Source: Breviolum minutum Mf 1.05b.01 | Lineage: Eukaryota > Sar > Dinophyceae > Suessiales > Symbiodiniaceae | Direction of reading: 5' to 3' | Assembly (NCBI GenBank): GCA_000507305.1 | Contig: DF241015.1 | Span: 7,119-71,118, forward strand | DNA length: 64,000 bases | Shown here: piece after piece, positions 10,938 through 26,100 of the stretch | Layout: the number at the start of each line of letters is the position of its first letter | Position numbering within the stretch: position 1 is the stretch's first letter | The notes under the pieces: generated by a model | The model's input: the letters and a program-made list of their open reading frames with translations, nothing else | Database searches by the model: none | What the model was told of the DNA's origin: nothing | Translations under genes and position numbers: made by a program

Positions 10938-11185
10938 GCTAAACACCACCTAAATCCGAGCCCAAAACGGCCAAAAACGCTACGCAGTACTGAAAGAGAT
11001 AGCAAAGCTTTGAGCCTTGAAAACCAAACTTCTAGGCGCGCTCCCCCTTAGCGAGGGGTCGGCGGATTTTTCTGTTTTTTTTTGGGTCAGTGGTTCAACC
11101 ACTCCCATGGGTTCAACCACTCCCATGAAAATGCCTAGGAAGTTATAGAATTTCCCTGCATTTTGTTGCAATCAGTTTGAACCAG

Positions 11186-11248
11186 CTGGAGGTCCAGGAA
11201 TCAGCTGATGGAGTAGAAGCTCCATGGCCACAGACGATGGAAGCTGAG
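11186..11248 (+). CDS. Mini-exon gene: candidate 5' exon (63 nt)
   Basis: Follows GAACCAG and ends at a GTGGGG donor, phase 0 to 0. Peptide LEVQESADGVEAPWPQTMEA. It resembles the later V cassettes in its Pro/Ala/Glu content and its donor. It is a single occurrence, so support is modest. Confidence 0.4.
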
Positions 11249-14200
11249 GTGGGGGGTTGCTGGAGATGAAAGCTGGAGGTCATTTTTTTTCGTTTTTGGT
11301 GTTGGGCTGTTGGGCCAATGACTTTCAGATTTCGTATAATTCATCTAAATCTGAATAGATGGATGGTAAACATGTTCTGTGAATTCATTGCTTGGGTTTT
11401 GGGAAGGCTGTCAGATGCAATTCATATATGTCAACAGCTGTATGATGTTCTAAATGTCAAAAGCTATGAGATAAAGGGATATCATCGGAGATATTCGGAG
11501 ATACATTCATATGGCATGTATAGAAGATTCTATCCTCCGATAGGCTCAACCAAAGATGATCACATGTTTATATCATCTCATTTTGATTCTCTACTTGTGC
11601 TATAACCAGGCCGAGGATCCGGAAACGGCAGCAACAGTTGCACGTCCTCCACTGGGAGAAATGCGCCTCGGAAGTCGGTGGTTTCTTCAATGGCGCGTGT
11701 AGATGTGCCAACCTTTGTAGAAATCTCAACTAACATCCCTTACTTCTGTTACCTTTTATGGAAGTGTGAAAGCCTTTGGGAACTTTTTGTATGTTGGAGA
11801 TGGCTATGCAAAAAGGAGTGGAAAATTGTTTGATTGGAGACGTCCTGTCGGTTGGATAAGAATTCTGAATGAATTGCTATTACAAGTACAGTTGCAAAAA
11901 TCAACAGGGGTTGTAACCTTTGTGCAGCTATCTGAGTTATTTCTTACATCTCGTTTAGTGCATCCTCAACTTTGTTTGGTAAGAACCTTGAAGTTACTCG
12001 TAATATGTTCCCGAAAAAACCAATTCTGATAATTCTGCTTGCCTCCGGGCGGTTTTTTTGTGTTCTTTTTCGGTTGGTTTTTTACACTATTTCCCACAAG
12101 GAACTTGGCGGGTCAGCTGTCCGCTTTGCTGACACGTCGTGGCGGTCCTATTGAGGTGGAACTGGGCAACAAATCCAACGATTTGCCTCGTAGATACTTA
12201 GATGACTGTAGATGATGTATATATATAATATATATATATAGATCATATACTGTATTTGTACCATGTATACATATATGTGTATATATGATTATGTCAATGC
12301 TTGTTTTTCAATGCACAGTACAGATAATTGTCGGAAAATATGGATTGTTAGACACATGCATGTATGCACAATGAATATGTGCAGAAGCGGTACTTGATGT
12401 AAACTTGATGTACCAATATATCCTTGTTGACACATTCGGTCCGTGCATTGGTCCGGAAATCCAGTCGCCCATTTTTCATAGGCGACTTGAGCAACTCGCT
12501 GACGGGAAGTTTATAGGAGATATGACAGATATGACATAAAACAACCAACAGAAACTCACCAACATAATTTTGACAAACATCCCATGGGTTTGCCCATTTG
12601 TCATCTACTCAGCCAAAGTGACCGCTGTTTGGCCCCGCTGCATTTGCCGTCAATGACAGTACACCAAGCAGCTTCTATGAGAAATCTACCTGTCATGCCA
12701 GCTTTCATTTGCCCACAAGATCTAGGGAAAGCACGGAATAGCAACGCCATTGCAGAAACTCCCGTGACGTTGTTATTCTTAAAGTCTTTACCACCAGAAC
12801 CTGTTTTGAATGTATTTGATGCTTAGCCACTGCTTTACTAAGGGAAGACACTCCGATTTGATTTGTAAAAGGATTTCTGTGGGTCAACCCCCAAAGCATT
12901 TTTGCTTGTATAACTCTTGAGATCAGTACCACTTCTTGCTTCAAAGAATACTCTGGAATAGTACATTACCCCCGCAACGCCAGAGAATCATAGAAAATCG
13001 AGCAAGATCTGACACAGATAACTATCATGATGATAACCACCAGCCTTGCGGGTAAGCAGCAGCATGATTTGGCAGTGAATTTGCTGTAGCGTTTCCATTT
13101 GATACCATGGGGTCCAAAAGAAGCACAACATACGTACCTGAGCTTTGAATGAAGGCTGGAGTCTAGAGCAACTACGCATGCCAAAGCAAGTATAGGTCTA
13201 TGATTTTGTTATGCTGTTGTTGGACGACAAGCAGCCCGCCAAACCCATCATTTGCAAAGCCGCCAAACACAGCAGAAAAGGCTCCCTTAGGCATTTGCAC
13301 CTCACAGTGCCATGTCGTTGAGCATGGAGGAACACACACTGCGAATGCTGGTGTTCGAGCATTGCTGTGTTCCCGGGCCAAACTCTTCTGGCAAGGATGA
13401 CAGGTTGGTCTTTGTTTGAGGCGGTTTGGATGTGTAGAGTCAATATATCAATGATATTAATCCAGGTGGTGGTTTCAAATAATTTTTGTTTTCATCCCTA
13501 TTTGGGGAAATGATCCATTTTGACTCATGTTTTTCAGGTGGGTTGAAACCACCAACCAGTAATGTTAATCTCAGCGAATGATTGACAATTATTAATTACC
13601 ACCGATGAATCCTCCAACAATTGGTCCAAAGAGGGGGGTGGTAAGCGTGAAGAAAGCAAGATCATTTTCCTATATTCTGGATGATCCAATTCCATATCCC
13701 CTAGGATCCGTGTAGTCAAGATTTACCTACATTTACCATACATTTAAGCCACATGTAGGTATATAAATATTCCAAAAACATAGAGTATAATATGCAGCAT
13801 ATGGATCCGTCATTGTATGAACAAAAAAATGGAGACAATTTTTCACCAAAAAAAAAGTTCCGAGGCTTCTGATGAGCAGTGCTTGGAACTGATATCTTTG
13901 CGCTGTGTATCAAGCTGGTGGCGCCATCAATTTGCCCGCCGGATCGAACCCCTGCACCTTGGTCACTGTTTCGGAGATGTGAATGAAAATTCGGTTCTGT
14001 GAAAGATGCGAAAGATGATGATTTTGATGATGTTTGGTGATGGCTGGTGATGTTGTAACGTCTAGGATTCACTGAGGACACAGTTTCAAGTGGAAACCAA
14101 CAATCACAGTAGTACAGTACATGTCTTGATGGTAAGGTATGGTTTTGCACTTCCTGCAGTGGCACACGTGGCAATGCACTGGGGCATGTTCACCGAACAT

Positions 14201-17200
14201 GGTGTGATCTCAACACAGAGTTGGCACCGTGATAGTGCTTCTTGGCTGCATTAGTTGGATGGTTCCAACTTGCCACGTTTTTCATCGATTGGAAACTGAG
14301 GGTGTAATAAGTTGCTTGTGTTGAAGGTGTCAGTCCTTCATATTCTTGAAAAAATGTCTTGTTTATGATTGACTTCTAGATTTTTGTAGTACCATGAATT
14401 CATATACAGTAGAATTTTCCAAGACTGTCCCCCAAAATTCCAATGTTTAGGCCAGGGTTCTCTCTGGGATGTTCCATTTTAGTATGCTAAGTATTTCACC
14501 ATGGTCGCAATTATAAGAGGGGATACAAGACAGAGTGGCAAGAGATGGAAAAGGAAGAGCAGATGAGACAAATCCAGGCCCCCCCCCAGACCCGTATCAT
14601 ACCATTTGATGTATGAACGAGGGTTGGTTCTTCATCACATTGTTTGGACAGTTTGAACACAACTTGAATTAAACATGTCTACAGTCTCGTGCTGTCTACA
14701 GTACACACGGTGTAATTATATGGATATGTCAATGGATTGATTTACAATTTGCTACTTGTTTCTACAACTGAAAATTGTTCAGCACACGTCCAGCTATCAA
14801 GACGTTTTGGATCCTTTGCTGATTGCAGGAAGTGGTATGGATCACAGACCCTGACGAGGATCATGGAGATTTTGAGGGCTGCAGTGAAGGCCCTTAAGGA
14901 TAGATGTTTTACTATTGATCGATCTAAGTAGAGACACAGAGATACATATGATACATACATTTTTTTTGCAGATTGTGAACGTTTGATGCCGTCCGAAGCA
15001 TTTTGCCATTGCACTTCAAACAGGACGCTTACCTTTAGGGACATCAATCTTCAGGGACCGTGATGGCACCTTCCAAGTGCTGGGGGAACCCCCTCCCAGC
15101 AAGTTCCAATGGCGAAGGCTCCAAGATTTCACCGTGGCAAGCATATCAATTATGGCATGCCTTGTTGAAGAGAGTTTGCGCTTGGCACTCCTCACAAGGC
15201 AAACATCATGCGTGTGGAAGCCTGGTGTTTCCAGTGTGTTTTTGTGAGTTTCCTACCCTTGAAAAACCGTGGAACATTTCGGAGATGGGATATGGGAGAC
15301 CTTGGAATTTGTTCCATCAACAGTGGAAAATCAACAGAGAGTTTTTCGAAAAAAGCTTCTTTTTTTGGGGCCCAGGGTTGACTACTTTGAGGATAGACAT
15401 GACACAATTTTAGTTGGGATTCCATGAGCTTTCATACTGTTGATGGTTCAGAAATCCCAAGGCCAACCACCTGGGATGTATGTATTAAAGCCTGTAAATA
15501 ATGGGAGAAACTACCAACCTCAACTGGTTAGCCGGATTGCTGAACCATCAACAGTAGGTTGAGTGTGTTAGACAAGTGGCTGACCAATCTATGAAAGCAC
15601 CAGCATCATAGTATTATTTGATATTTAATTTATTTATCATACAATATTATGATACTGTTCATGGAAGAAATCCTGGTTCTGCACCAGTTGATATGGTAAA
15701 TGATCTCATGAAATTTACGACGGGTTTCCAAAACATCCCCACAAGTGGTTGGCCTTGGTATTTCAGCCATCAACTAACGTACCTAATGGACTATGAAATA
15801 TCAATGTTGGTGGCTTCACTATGAGCGGCTCAACCATCAACGGGACCCAACATCCACGAGGTTTGGACAAGGCTTAGAGGTGTGTCGTTTACAACTTGGT
15901 CCCCGTGGGTCACGTCGTGTGGAGATCGAGGTGTGGATCTTGAAAAGGTCTTTTGATGTGGAGATGGTAGGAATGAACTTCAAATTTCATGAAAGATTCT
16001 GGGAAAAAAGACAGGTGAATCTAAAACCATTCATTCATATTTTAGAACATTTGCATAATGTCCTATAAATTATAGATGTACGTCGTACTATTGGGAAGGC
16101 CTTTGAACTGTGTTGCATTGTAGATATTTACCGTTACCCGCTTGGTTTTTTAGCTTTTGGGGAGATGCAAAGAAACCACTTCCAGTGGGTCAGGTGTTCC
16201 AGCCCTACACAGAGGGACCCTTTTCCATGATGAAGATGTCGCCTGCAGAAAAGGTGATGGGTTGGGCGGGTTGGGATAATGGCATGATCAGATGGTTTTC
16301 CATTGACAGGGTGGACGATGTTTACTGCTTGGCCAGGGTTGAGTGGCATTTTTGCTTCGAAAGTGACTTCCAATCCTTTGTTCAGAACTGAGATGTGTAG
16401 ACTCTCTTGGGAGTTGGGGGCGGTAGCAAAACACCGTTGCCATCAGAAACAGTATTTGCCAACGCTTGCCATGGCGCAGGCGGCAATGCAAAATATTATA
16501 CCGCCTTTCAAGGACCTTTGCAGCTACTTGACTTAGAACAAAGGTGGTGGTTTCAAATATTTTTTATATTCACCCCTACTATTTGGTGAAGATTCCCATT
16601 TTTCCTCATATTTTTCAGATGGGTGGCTCGACCACCAATCAGAGAATGTTGGTTTTCTGTGCAATGTTGCAAAAAAGGTGCTTGAAAATGGGTTATGCCG
16701 GAGCTGGCCTTTCCATCAATTCGTTTGAGGAGAGTTTTAGCAGAAGAATCACATGAAAATGATTTGTATTGATTTGTTTGTCAATCTTCTTGCCTCCCTA
16801 ACCATTGTCCAAGCGGTAAAATTACCAATCTCCAAAAACTGAAGAGGCAAGAAGAGGATTAAAGTCTTGCTAGTGCACTTAATGAATCATTGGATTCTCT
16901 TCTTTACATTTTGGCGTTGCCAGTACAATTGAAAAAAAAACGAGATGGAGAGGGAGAGAGCACCATAGACAAATCTAAAAACGAGTTTGATCGCGCATTC
17001 TATTTGCATGCAAGCAAGAAAAAGATGACTCTCTGATACTCTCTGTGTTTTTACCTCTGAAAATCTAGAAATCAATCCCTATGACATGACCCATATTCAT
17101 ATTGCATCAAGTGCAAGTAAATGCCAGTAGAACCCTGATATCATCTGCATCTATGATATATTCATAGTTTCATAGATATCCGATACATAATCCATTAGAA

Positions 17201-20158
17201 TATCCTCCCAGGTTGATTCCATCATCACAACCTTTCCGACTCAAACTTTACCTTCAAAAAAAAACAGGCCGCTTCATCCATGCGGGGAAGAAGGTGACAG
17301 GTACAGCGGCTGATGGTGCCCGTTTATCGCGCCTGTGCCCTTTCGAAGGTGCATGTCCAGCAGCTTGGCAGAAAGGTGTCAAGTCCCGGAGTCCGGGACA
17401 AGAAAAAGGTCCCCAGAGGAGATGGCTGATGGCAAAATTTCCACCTGTTTTTTTTTTGGGGGGGAAGTGCTTAGTGTTGGTAAATGAGTCGATGAACACA
17501 AAAACTTTGAGCTTCAAGAGAATGATTTCGGAAGATGCCGGAATGCTGATAGAGGATGTGGAGATGTACCTCCAATCGTTCACCAGGAGTTTGAGTTTAA
17601 TGAATGTTGCTTGGCAGATGATGATGAATGGCGAAAAGAATGTATTCCCACAAGGTTTGCGTATGAAGAATACGTATGATCTTCGCATCACCCCACACTT
17701 CTGCATCAACAGCGGCACATGTTTCACGATCACAACTCCGCGTCAAGAGCTCACAGCCACTTCCTTGACCAATGGGATCATCAATGCATAAACTCATCTT
17801 TGGTCAACAGTGGATGCCTGTCATTCCATTCAGATGTTTGATTAGATAAGTCTTGAGCAGATGTATTTATTCACCTGGATGATTGGGCTGAATGCCATGA
17901 GGACTATCCATCCAAATAAATTCCGGAAACAGTCAAAGTTGAAAGTATAGACATTCAGTGTCTTTATCTGACATACACACTTGCAACCCAACTGACTCTT
18001 CTTTTGCTTTGAAAAAAAGACCTCATGTCGGAGTTGACCAGCCCCCAAATCATATATATATATATATATATGGTGTTCTATAAATAGGGGGAAACCCTCC
18101 AAAATGGCTGTTTTTTCTAAAAAACCCTATTAAAATGGGGATGATTTGGGGGGGAAACACCCCCTATTTTCGGAAACACCCAACTCAGGTCCAGCCGCTG
18201 CACCTTTTTGGACCCTGCAGACGCCCCGACGTGGGCGCCGCATTGGACGTGCCAGACGTGCCCGGCCTGGCACCGAAAGGGGTGCCGAGTGGCTCGGCTG
18301 CAAGCGTGGTAAAGTGGGGGGTTTTTGGCCATTGGGGGGAATGGCTTGGATTGGTTCATAACATGTTTTTTTTTGGGATTTACGGGGTTTGAAAGACAGG
18401 GTTTTGGGGGGATGGAATTAAGAAAGTAGTATATAAGGAATGTATATTTTTGAATTTTGAGTTTTTTTTTCAGAATGTTACTTCCATATTTTGACGTACG
18501 AGAAGAATGTGAAAAGACAGTCTACAGTTATACAAGGTGCTGCAATGTTGTACGCGTATGTGTGGGACTCTCTACTGCACTATGAGAGCCAACCGGCAAA
18601 GTTGAGGTGGAGATTCTGCCTATGCTGTCATTGGGAAAGGATCGAAATTAAATTGCTGGCAGATGTGAGATATATGGATGTGGCTTAGAGTCAGGGTGCC
18701 AGGCCAGAGTGAAAGTTGTTTGGGAGACCTTCTGACCCTTTAAATCTTTGATGATTTGCATGTTCTCCACCCCAAGCTTTGTGGACATGAAACTTATGAA
18801 ACCTATGATTTCTTCGGTCATTGTTTCCACAGGCCATGCATCCAGTCTAATACTTTGCCTGGTTCGATGTGCATCGATTTGCTGGGTGAAAATCTCCAGT
18901 TCAATAGTTGAAATTCAGCTGTCTTTTGGTCGATGCTGCGCAACTTCCCATTTCTAGGTTTTGCATTGCAGGATTTCTGTCTCAAAGTTGTTTGGAGAAT
19001 CGTCGCAGCAGTTTCACCCACATGAAGGATTGAAAGATCCCTAGTTTTTGCTCCCGCAAGTTATGGCTCGCATATCTCTTTGAGAGGTTCTGATGAAGGG
19101 TGACAGCAAGTCGAGATGGGGACAACATGAGACATTTGGAATAGAAAGGTGTGATGTTCCGTACCTGTCCAACTGAAAACGTTCTTCAATAGCTTCTTGT
19201 TGAGTCAATGGGAAGCAGTGTTTCACGCATTCCAGTGGCATGTTCCTTTGCAAATATGGAATATGGTGTATGAAAATGCGGTGTCTATTCATGTGCAAGT
19301 AGGGTACAGACAGAGTAATATGAGTAGTCACGTGCAGCTGACACAAACAAGACTACACATCATCTACTGCCATTGTGTTTTGTTTGTGCCTACAATCTAC
19401 AATATGACATCTCATGAAGGACCTGTATTTTATTGTATATGAGACAGATGCCAAAGTAGATCGACTACTTGTGTAGGATGAAGTCCTGCGGTTTGCGCAG
19501 CACATGAACCACCGGGCTGTTTTTGAAAAAAGTACAAACAAGTGCTACGTAGTGATACTGTTGATGGTTCAGAAATCCCAAGGCCAACCACCTGGGATGT
19601 ATTTTTAACCCTGTAAATAATGGGAGAAACTACCAACCTCAACTGGTGAAGGCCGGATTTCTGAACCATCAACATGGCGATTGTATGGTTGCATGCCATT
19701 GCTTACCACGATTACCGATGTCCAAACCTGCCAAGGTTTCATCCCTGAAAAGGAAAGACATGTGATTTCCCAAGATTCGAAGTCATTGGGGTCAAGGTAG
19801 ATAGTATACACCCTAGAAGATTAACATGGAACCTACAAATCACCCGTTTAGAAAGGAAAATGATTAACCTCCAGGCCTCCAGGGAATTATGTTCCAGCCG
19901 TTAATCTTCCGGGGTGTAAATGTGAATGTGTGTATACTTGTATACTGTGTATACGTTCATGATATATTGACTGGTACATGCAAATTCTTTCTAGGAATCA
20001 CGCATACTTCGGAACCTTTCAAGGGTTCTTGTTGAAATTCCAATCGGACGCACAAAATTGGAGTGTGGGGGGACAGGCGCTGTCAATGGGACTTGTCTGT
20101 CTTCACTACCCCTGCCGCGTGTCTGCCAAAAAGAAGCGATGGAAACGATGAATGATGC

Positions 20159-20194
<36 letters not shown>

Positions 20195-23100
20195 CGATGA
20201 CGATGTTGATGATGATGATGAATATGACGATGAATATGATGATGGTGGTGATGATGATGACGACGATGACGATGACGATGTTAATGATGATGGTGATGAT
20301 GATGACGATGCTGGTGATGATGGTGATGCTGATTGTGATGGTGATAGTGATGACGTCGATGACGTTGATTATGTTGATGATTCTGAATCAGGATCAGGAT
20401 ACTGGTAATGATGATGCTTACATAAGCCAATGATAATGCAAACAATGATGAAGGTGAATGAAGGTGAATGATTCGGAATGCATAGGTAATGATGAGGATA
20501 ATGTGCGCAATTGCAACTTCCCTTGAACAGCCTCTTGGCACCTGAATTTCAACGTTCTACATTTAACTGCACGTTAAATGGAGGTTGGATGATTCACGAG
20601 GAAATAGGGTCCAGGCCACTTTACTTGTGTCCTGCTCCCAAAGCAGGAACAGGATGCTACTCTTTGTAGATCAAACTCAGTTCAAACTCCATGTCACACA
20701 TGCACAAATCCAGGGCCAAACATGAAAGAATTGAAACATTTAAACTTAAACATTATATACCTATATACTATATATATATATACAGAGATATATGTGAACA
20801 ACAGAGAAAACACGTGTTGCAGGTTGACACAACTTGAACTCCACCCAAAAGGGGACCTCCGAAACTCAACGATCGGAAAAAAAGCCGACGCCAGGGGGAT
20901 GGAGAGGATGATGACCAGGCTTGGATCTGCCAAGTTGGGCTGATGGTCCTGATCCAACACATCTGATGGTCATCCAATTTGGCGGTTTTTGGTATGTTTT
21001 GGTTCGGTTTCTTATCATTGGTATGGTTGATTCTTGATTTAATACGACAAGAAAGCTCCTCAAATCTAGACGTCTATAGTGAAAAAGGGGTCCAATTTCA
21101 GTCTAATTTCAGGTTCTTTGTTGTTTTCGGTGGTGTCTATGCCTTGACTCAAGTGGGTTTGGACTTGATCTCTTACCATTTGCGAAGTTGTGAAGTCCCC
21201 GAAAAGCTTGGCAGGTTTGCTATCATTACGAAGCTTGCTATCATCGCAACGCATCATTCATCTTCCAAGCAGGACCTGAAAACACTTCCAAAACCATTAA
21301 ACAGGTACTAAGTACATAAGTATGCGTACGTATATAAATCTACATATATATATACAGTAGATTATAGAGAAACATTACAAAATTATGTACCAGGATCATT
21401 GGGGTGAGATAGCAACAAAGGTTCAACTGTTTTAACTACCCTCCAGCAAATTAATATGGCAACAATTCTTCGAGATTGTCGTTTCCAGCTAGCCACGTTG
21501 GTTTACCAGACAGGCTGCTCAAGCACCGCCAGCAGCACCTGTGGCAAAGGTGGCGATTGGGAAATGGTTGGTATGAGACGGGTAGTAAAGGTTGCACGGG
21601 GAAAATCCCAAGAGGCAACAGGAATGATTTTTGAGGTAATATGGGTAGAATCCAGTAGAATCCACTAATGTTGAGAACAAGTCTTGTTGAAATGATAAAA
21701 GAAAATCGTTTTGCAGACTATTTTGTTTTGTGCAGGTGTCCTGATAGTGCCCGGAGTGTTTGTAAGGCATGCTTCAAGAAAAACGCTTCTGAGAAGAAAG
21801 TATGGTGCTGGTTCAGTTTTGAGGTCTATCAGGTGTAGAGGAAGATATTTTTCAGTTGGGCATTGTATTGAAATTGACGTCAATCCAATTAATCAGCGTT
21901 TCAATCCAATTCAATCCTGTCGTATCCTTACCCAAGCGTGCAACCTTTGTTGCAGGCCAAGGGCAAGGGCAAAGGCAAAACAAAAAAACCGGAACCGAGT
22001 CGCTTGGCCAAAGCTTGGATGAGCATCTTGTGGTTAAAGGGTGGCGCAAGCCAAGCTTAGCACTGAAAGGACAGATTTAAATCAGTGGACAAGTGTGGAC
22101 TTCCTGAAAGAGTCCTTTTGAATCGAAATTAAACAGTAAAACTCAGTATCATGTTTATATATATATATTATTTTTTTTTCATTGTATATATATACATACA
22201 TATAGATATAATATATATATAATTATATATACATAAGGATGTTGACGAATGATTTGAAGGTACTAAAGGAAAAACAGGTAACCGATCATCGGATCGCTAC
22301 CCCCGTGAGCACCTCTCAGCTTTTGTGCTGAGATCTGGGGGAAGCCTCTTTGATGACCCTTTGGCGGGTGCAAAAAAAACACAGGCAACCCGAAACGATG
22401 ACAGGAAACGATGAAACAATCTTGTCGATCCCGGAAGGTGAACATGCCTCTTGAGCTGCCGGAGACATGACCTGTGTTAGAATGGATGACCTTTGAAGCG
22501 AAAGATTCTTTCCGATGATCCGAAACGACCATCATAATATTGCCTTAAAAAGCTTGCAAGATGTGGTTTGTTTGTTTCTTTTTGGTGGAAATATTTCAGA
22601 ATAAACTATAATAAACTCGGAATCAGCGTTTTCTGAAACCCCATGTCATTCCATCAGCATGTTTCAGGTCTCTTCTCCCAGTCCTGCAGCCTCCCTCTTT
22701 GATGATGAGCCACGGCAGGCGGCCAGGGAGGAATTTGAGGATAAACATCGTGACCGAACATCAAATGGATTTATATTTTCACTATGCGAATGGTTATGTA
22801 ATATGTATTAATATGTCATAATTCCACTGGCAATTCAACACAAGCACAAACTTGGTTTGGATCATTGATGTTGTGTCATTCCTTACACTTGACTTTGGCA
22901 TACACCACCGATGCCCATCCACCTGCTATACATCTCGACAACAGGTCACGGCTTCACCAGCGAAGACATCATCGTCACTCTTCGATGATGGACCAAGCTC
23001 AGTGGGGCGACATAGCTATGGAGGGTAGAGAAGAGCAAGTTTTGCATGTAGAGTCTTATTGAAGATACTAAGCCTGCTAGGAAAGAACAGGGCAGTCAAT

Positions 23101-26100
23101 CAGGGTGAGAAGCTCCTTCACACTGTCATTCTTATGCTTCTTGACCATCAGCTCGCTGCAAAGTCGTGTCCTTTCACTCAAAGAAACGAGCTCGGGACAT
23201 ACAGCAATGCGCTTATTGATTTTGGGGTCACCTTTGATGCATAAAAGGGAAAGTCAAAAAATGATGGCACGCGAGGCGTCGCCTCCTGGCGGATCCTTTT
23301 TTGATGATGAGCCTCTTCCAAAGCCGAAGGCCAAGGCCGCTTAGAAAACGGGGGGTTTCAACGTGGTGCGAAGGAGGGGGGGGGTTGGTATTTGAACCAG
23401 ACTTCCAAGTTAATGCCGAAACTGTTTGGATATATATGGGTGTTTCCAAAAATAGGGGTACCCCAAAATGGATGGTTTATAATGGAAAACCCATGAAACC
23501 CCTATTAAAATGGATGGTTTTGGGGGTACCACCATTTTCGGAAACACCTATATATATATATACACATAAGCCTCATTCAATTCAGATATCGCTTCGGAAG
23601 ATTTTTTATGGGCGGATTTGGATTGAAGGATACCGTTTTCAATATGAACCGATGGAGGGGACGGTGATTTCAGACTGACATGTCTCCCTTTTTTGGGACC
23701 TATTGATACGCCTATTGTCTACTATAATACCTCGAAAAATCTACCTACAAATCCTTCTACATAACTATATAACTTGTAACTTATAACTATTATATACAGA
23801 TTACAGCTCTGATATTTACATCAGTCCATCTAGCTACCTATCCATATCTAGTAGTACCTATCTCTCTATCGCCTATCTATATAAATATCTACCTATCTAC
23901 CTATCTACCTATCTCCTATCTACCTATCTATCTACCTACCTGTGTTCTACCTATCTAGCTATCTATCTATGTATCCATCCTTCTATTATTCTTTCTATCT
24001 ACAGTGCTCATCCATCTATTTGTCTGCCTGGCTGTCTATCTATCTACCAACCCAATCCTAATCAACTGGTCTTCTCCTTTGCCCATCCATCCTCCATGCA
24101 CCCTTTTGTCCCCGGGTCAATTCTACTGCAATGTTTTTCTGTCTCCGCCATATTATTGTCTATCTGCCCACTTTCATGACAGGCACCCATCGCCAAGACA
24201 TTGCCAGGGCCGCTGACACAGGTCCAGATAGCCGGGGTAGACCTGACATCATCCTTGGTCAAGAGTATGTCGTGGGGCTGAGCCTCGGATACGAGCGCTT
24301 TTTTCAACCAAAAGAATGATTCCCGGTCCAGGTATCTATACAAGTATCATATACTGGTATGACCAACACATACTAAGACAATGACGAAGAGATTTCTTTA
24401 TCCCGTCCTGGCGGTAAGATGAATGAGACCATTGTTTCTGAATTGTTCCCCACACACTTTGCCGAACGGAGTTTTGGCATTCATCGGCCGTTGCTTAGTG
24501 CTGAAGGCATCACCTGGAAAAAGTGGCGTGTCGTTGTTCGACGACGAGCCAGTCTGGGTCCAAAGATGTCTGAAGGTTTTTGTGAACGGGCAAGTGGAAA
24601 GAAGGGTGAGTCCCTGCAAAACACTGCAAACTTCAATCTGCAAAGGTGGTGGTTTCAAATATTTTTATTTTCATCCCTATTTGGGGAAATAATCCAATTT
24701 GACTAATATTTTTCAGATGGGTTGAAACCACCAACTAGTCAATCTTGTGTATAGATTTGCATTGGAGTTGACTCTTGTCAGAGGTTGTGATCACAATAGA
24801 AGTATTGTCGACCCCATTCGACCAGGATTTATTTGCCTTTGCCAGCTGTCTGATGAAAAGAGTGGGTTCTAATTGGAACCTAGCGCTTATTTGGGGTACG
24901 GTACCATTTATATATATGTATATATATACATATAAATATAATATAATATATATATATATATTATATATATGATGAAATTCCACAGACCGACAGTAGTCAG
25001 TGTTCAAGGGTTGACATAACTTGCATTTGTGGAGTCTTATGCATGATGTCTTGTTCCATGGTCGGCTTCGGCTTTTCTTTCATTGGAGGTTCCAAAAGCC
25101 GCAGCAGCAAAGATTGCGCCTCAGGTGCGGGTGGTTAAGTTAGATTCTTCCAGTTCAAGGCGAACTTCTCATCTTGCCCAGATGTTACCGGGGATTGTGC
25201 AGCTAGCAACGTGATAGGTGTCTCCACCGGGCAAATCCTTCTTTGATGACGATCCTCCTTTGCCAAAGGCTTCTCGGCACTCAAACCAAGGGGGAGGAAG
25301 GGGGAAGAGTGTGTTTAAAAGTGACGTTTTCTTTTGCTTCCCTGTCTAAACAACAGTTTTTGCAGACTGTATATTTTCCATTATCCCTCCAAGCTTTTGT
25401 GGAGATGAATGCTTTGCTTGTCTCTTTGTCAAGGAAGGGAAAACATCATTGGTATGCTGAGAGTGTTGCATCATTGGTTCCTCATGGTCTTGCAATCCAT
25501 CCCTTGCAGAAGAAACATGATGCGTCAGATGAGAATACTGGTACAATGTTTTTTTTTCCAACGTTTTAAACGTGGGGGACAAACACAGAGGTATTTGATC
25601 CCCAAACACCCAACCCCAAAGAAACAAATTTATGGCGGCCGTGGTGCTGAAGGCATCATCCGGAAAAAGTGGTGTGTCGTTGTTTGACGATGAGCCAATG
25701 TCAGTGCGGGTTCCAAGCATTCCCCAGACATTGCGAACTCTGAGGTGTTGGAATGTTTTGGATATGTTGTGTAAACAAAAGGAAGTGAAGGGCCAAAAGA
25801 GGTTATTGTCTAAGCTGCTTGATGGATGATATGATGACGTCTCTACAGTTGAAAGAATGTGAAATACGGATGAATCAAGTCACTGCCACTGCAACAAAAG
25901 AGCAAACTTCAGCACATAATTCAGACATCTCCAGTATCGTCTCACGTTGTTGTCACGATAGAAGTACTTGCATTTGCGACGTCTCATGCATGATGTTGTG
26001 TTCCACGGTCGGTTTCCGCTTTTCTTTCATTGGAGGTTCCACAAGCCACAGCAGCAAAGGCTGCTCCGCAGGTGGGGAGCATTGCTTCGATTGGCATCAA

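Larger units (their letters stand above)
18309..21513 (+). other. Long intron-like stretch
   Basis: It holds the M3 copy 2, the M4 element and a GAT-type microsatellite, described separately. One weak exon idea is GKVEVEILPMLSLGKDR near 18595-18645. Open frames at 18491, 19197 and 20979 have no splice support that I can see. Confidence 0.4.

Noticed and set aside
9824-10953. Frames running into the N gap
   Set aside because: Satellite repeats plus N bases, no coding evidence.
17213-17791. 192-residue + frame as one protein
   Set aside because: A different + frame inside it (17489-17673) has better protein character and a donor site, so most of the long frame is a shadow.
20058-20408. Asp-rich 116-residue + frame
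   Set aside because: It is a translated GAT/GAC microsatellite; the reverse strand is equally open.
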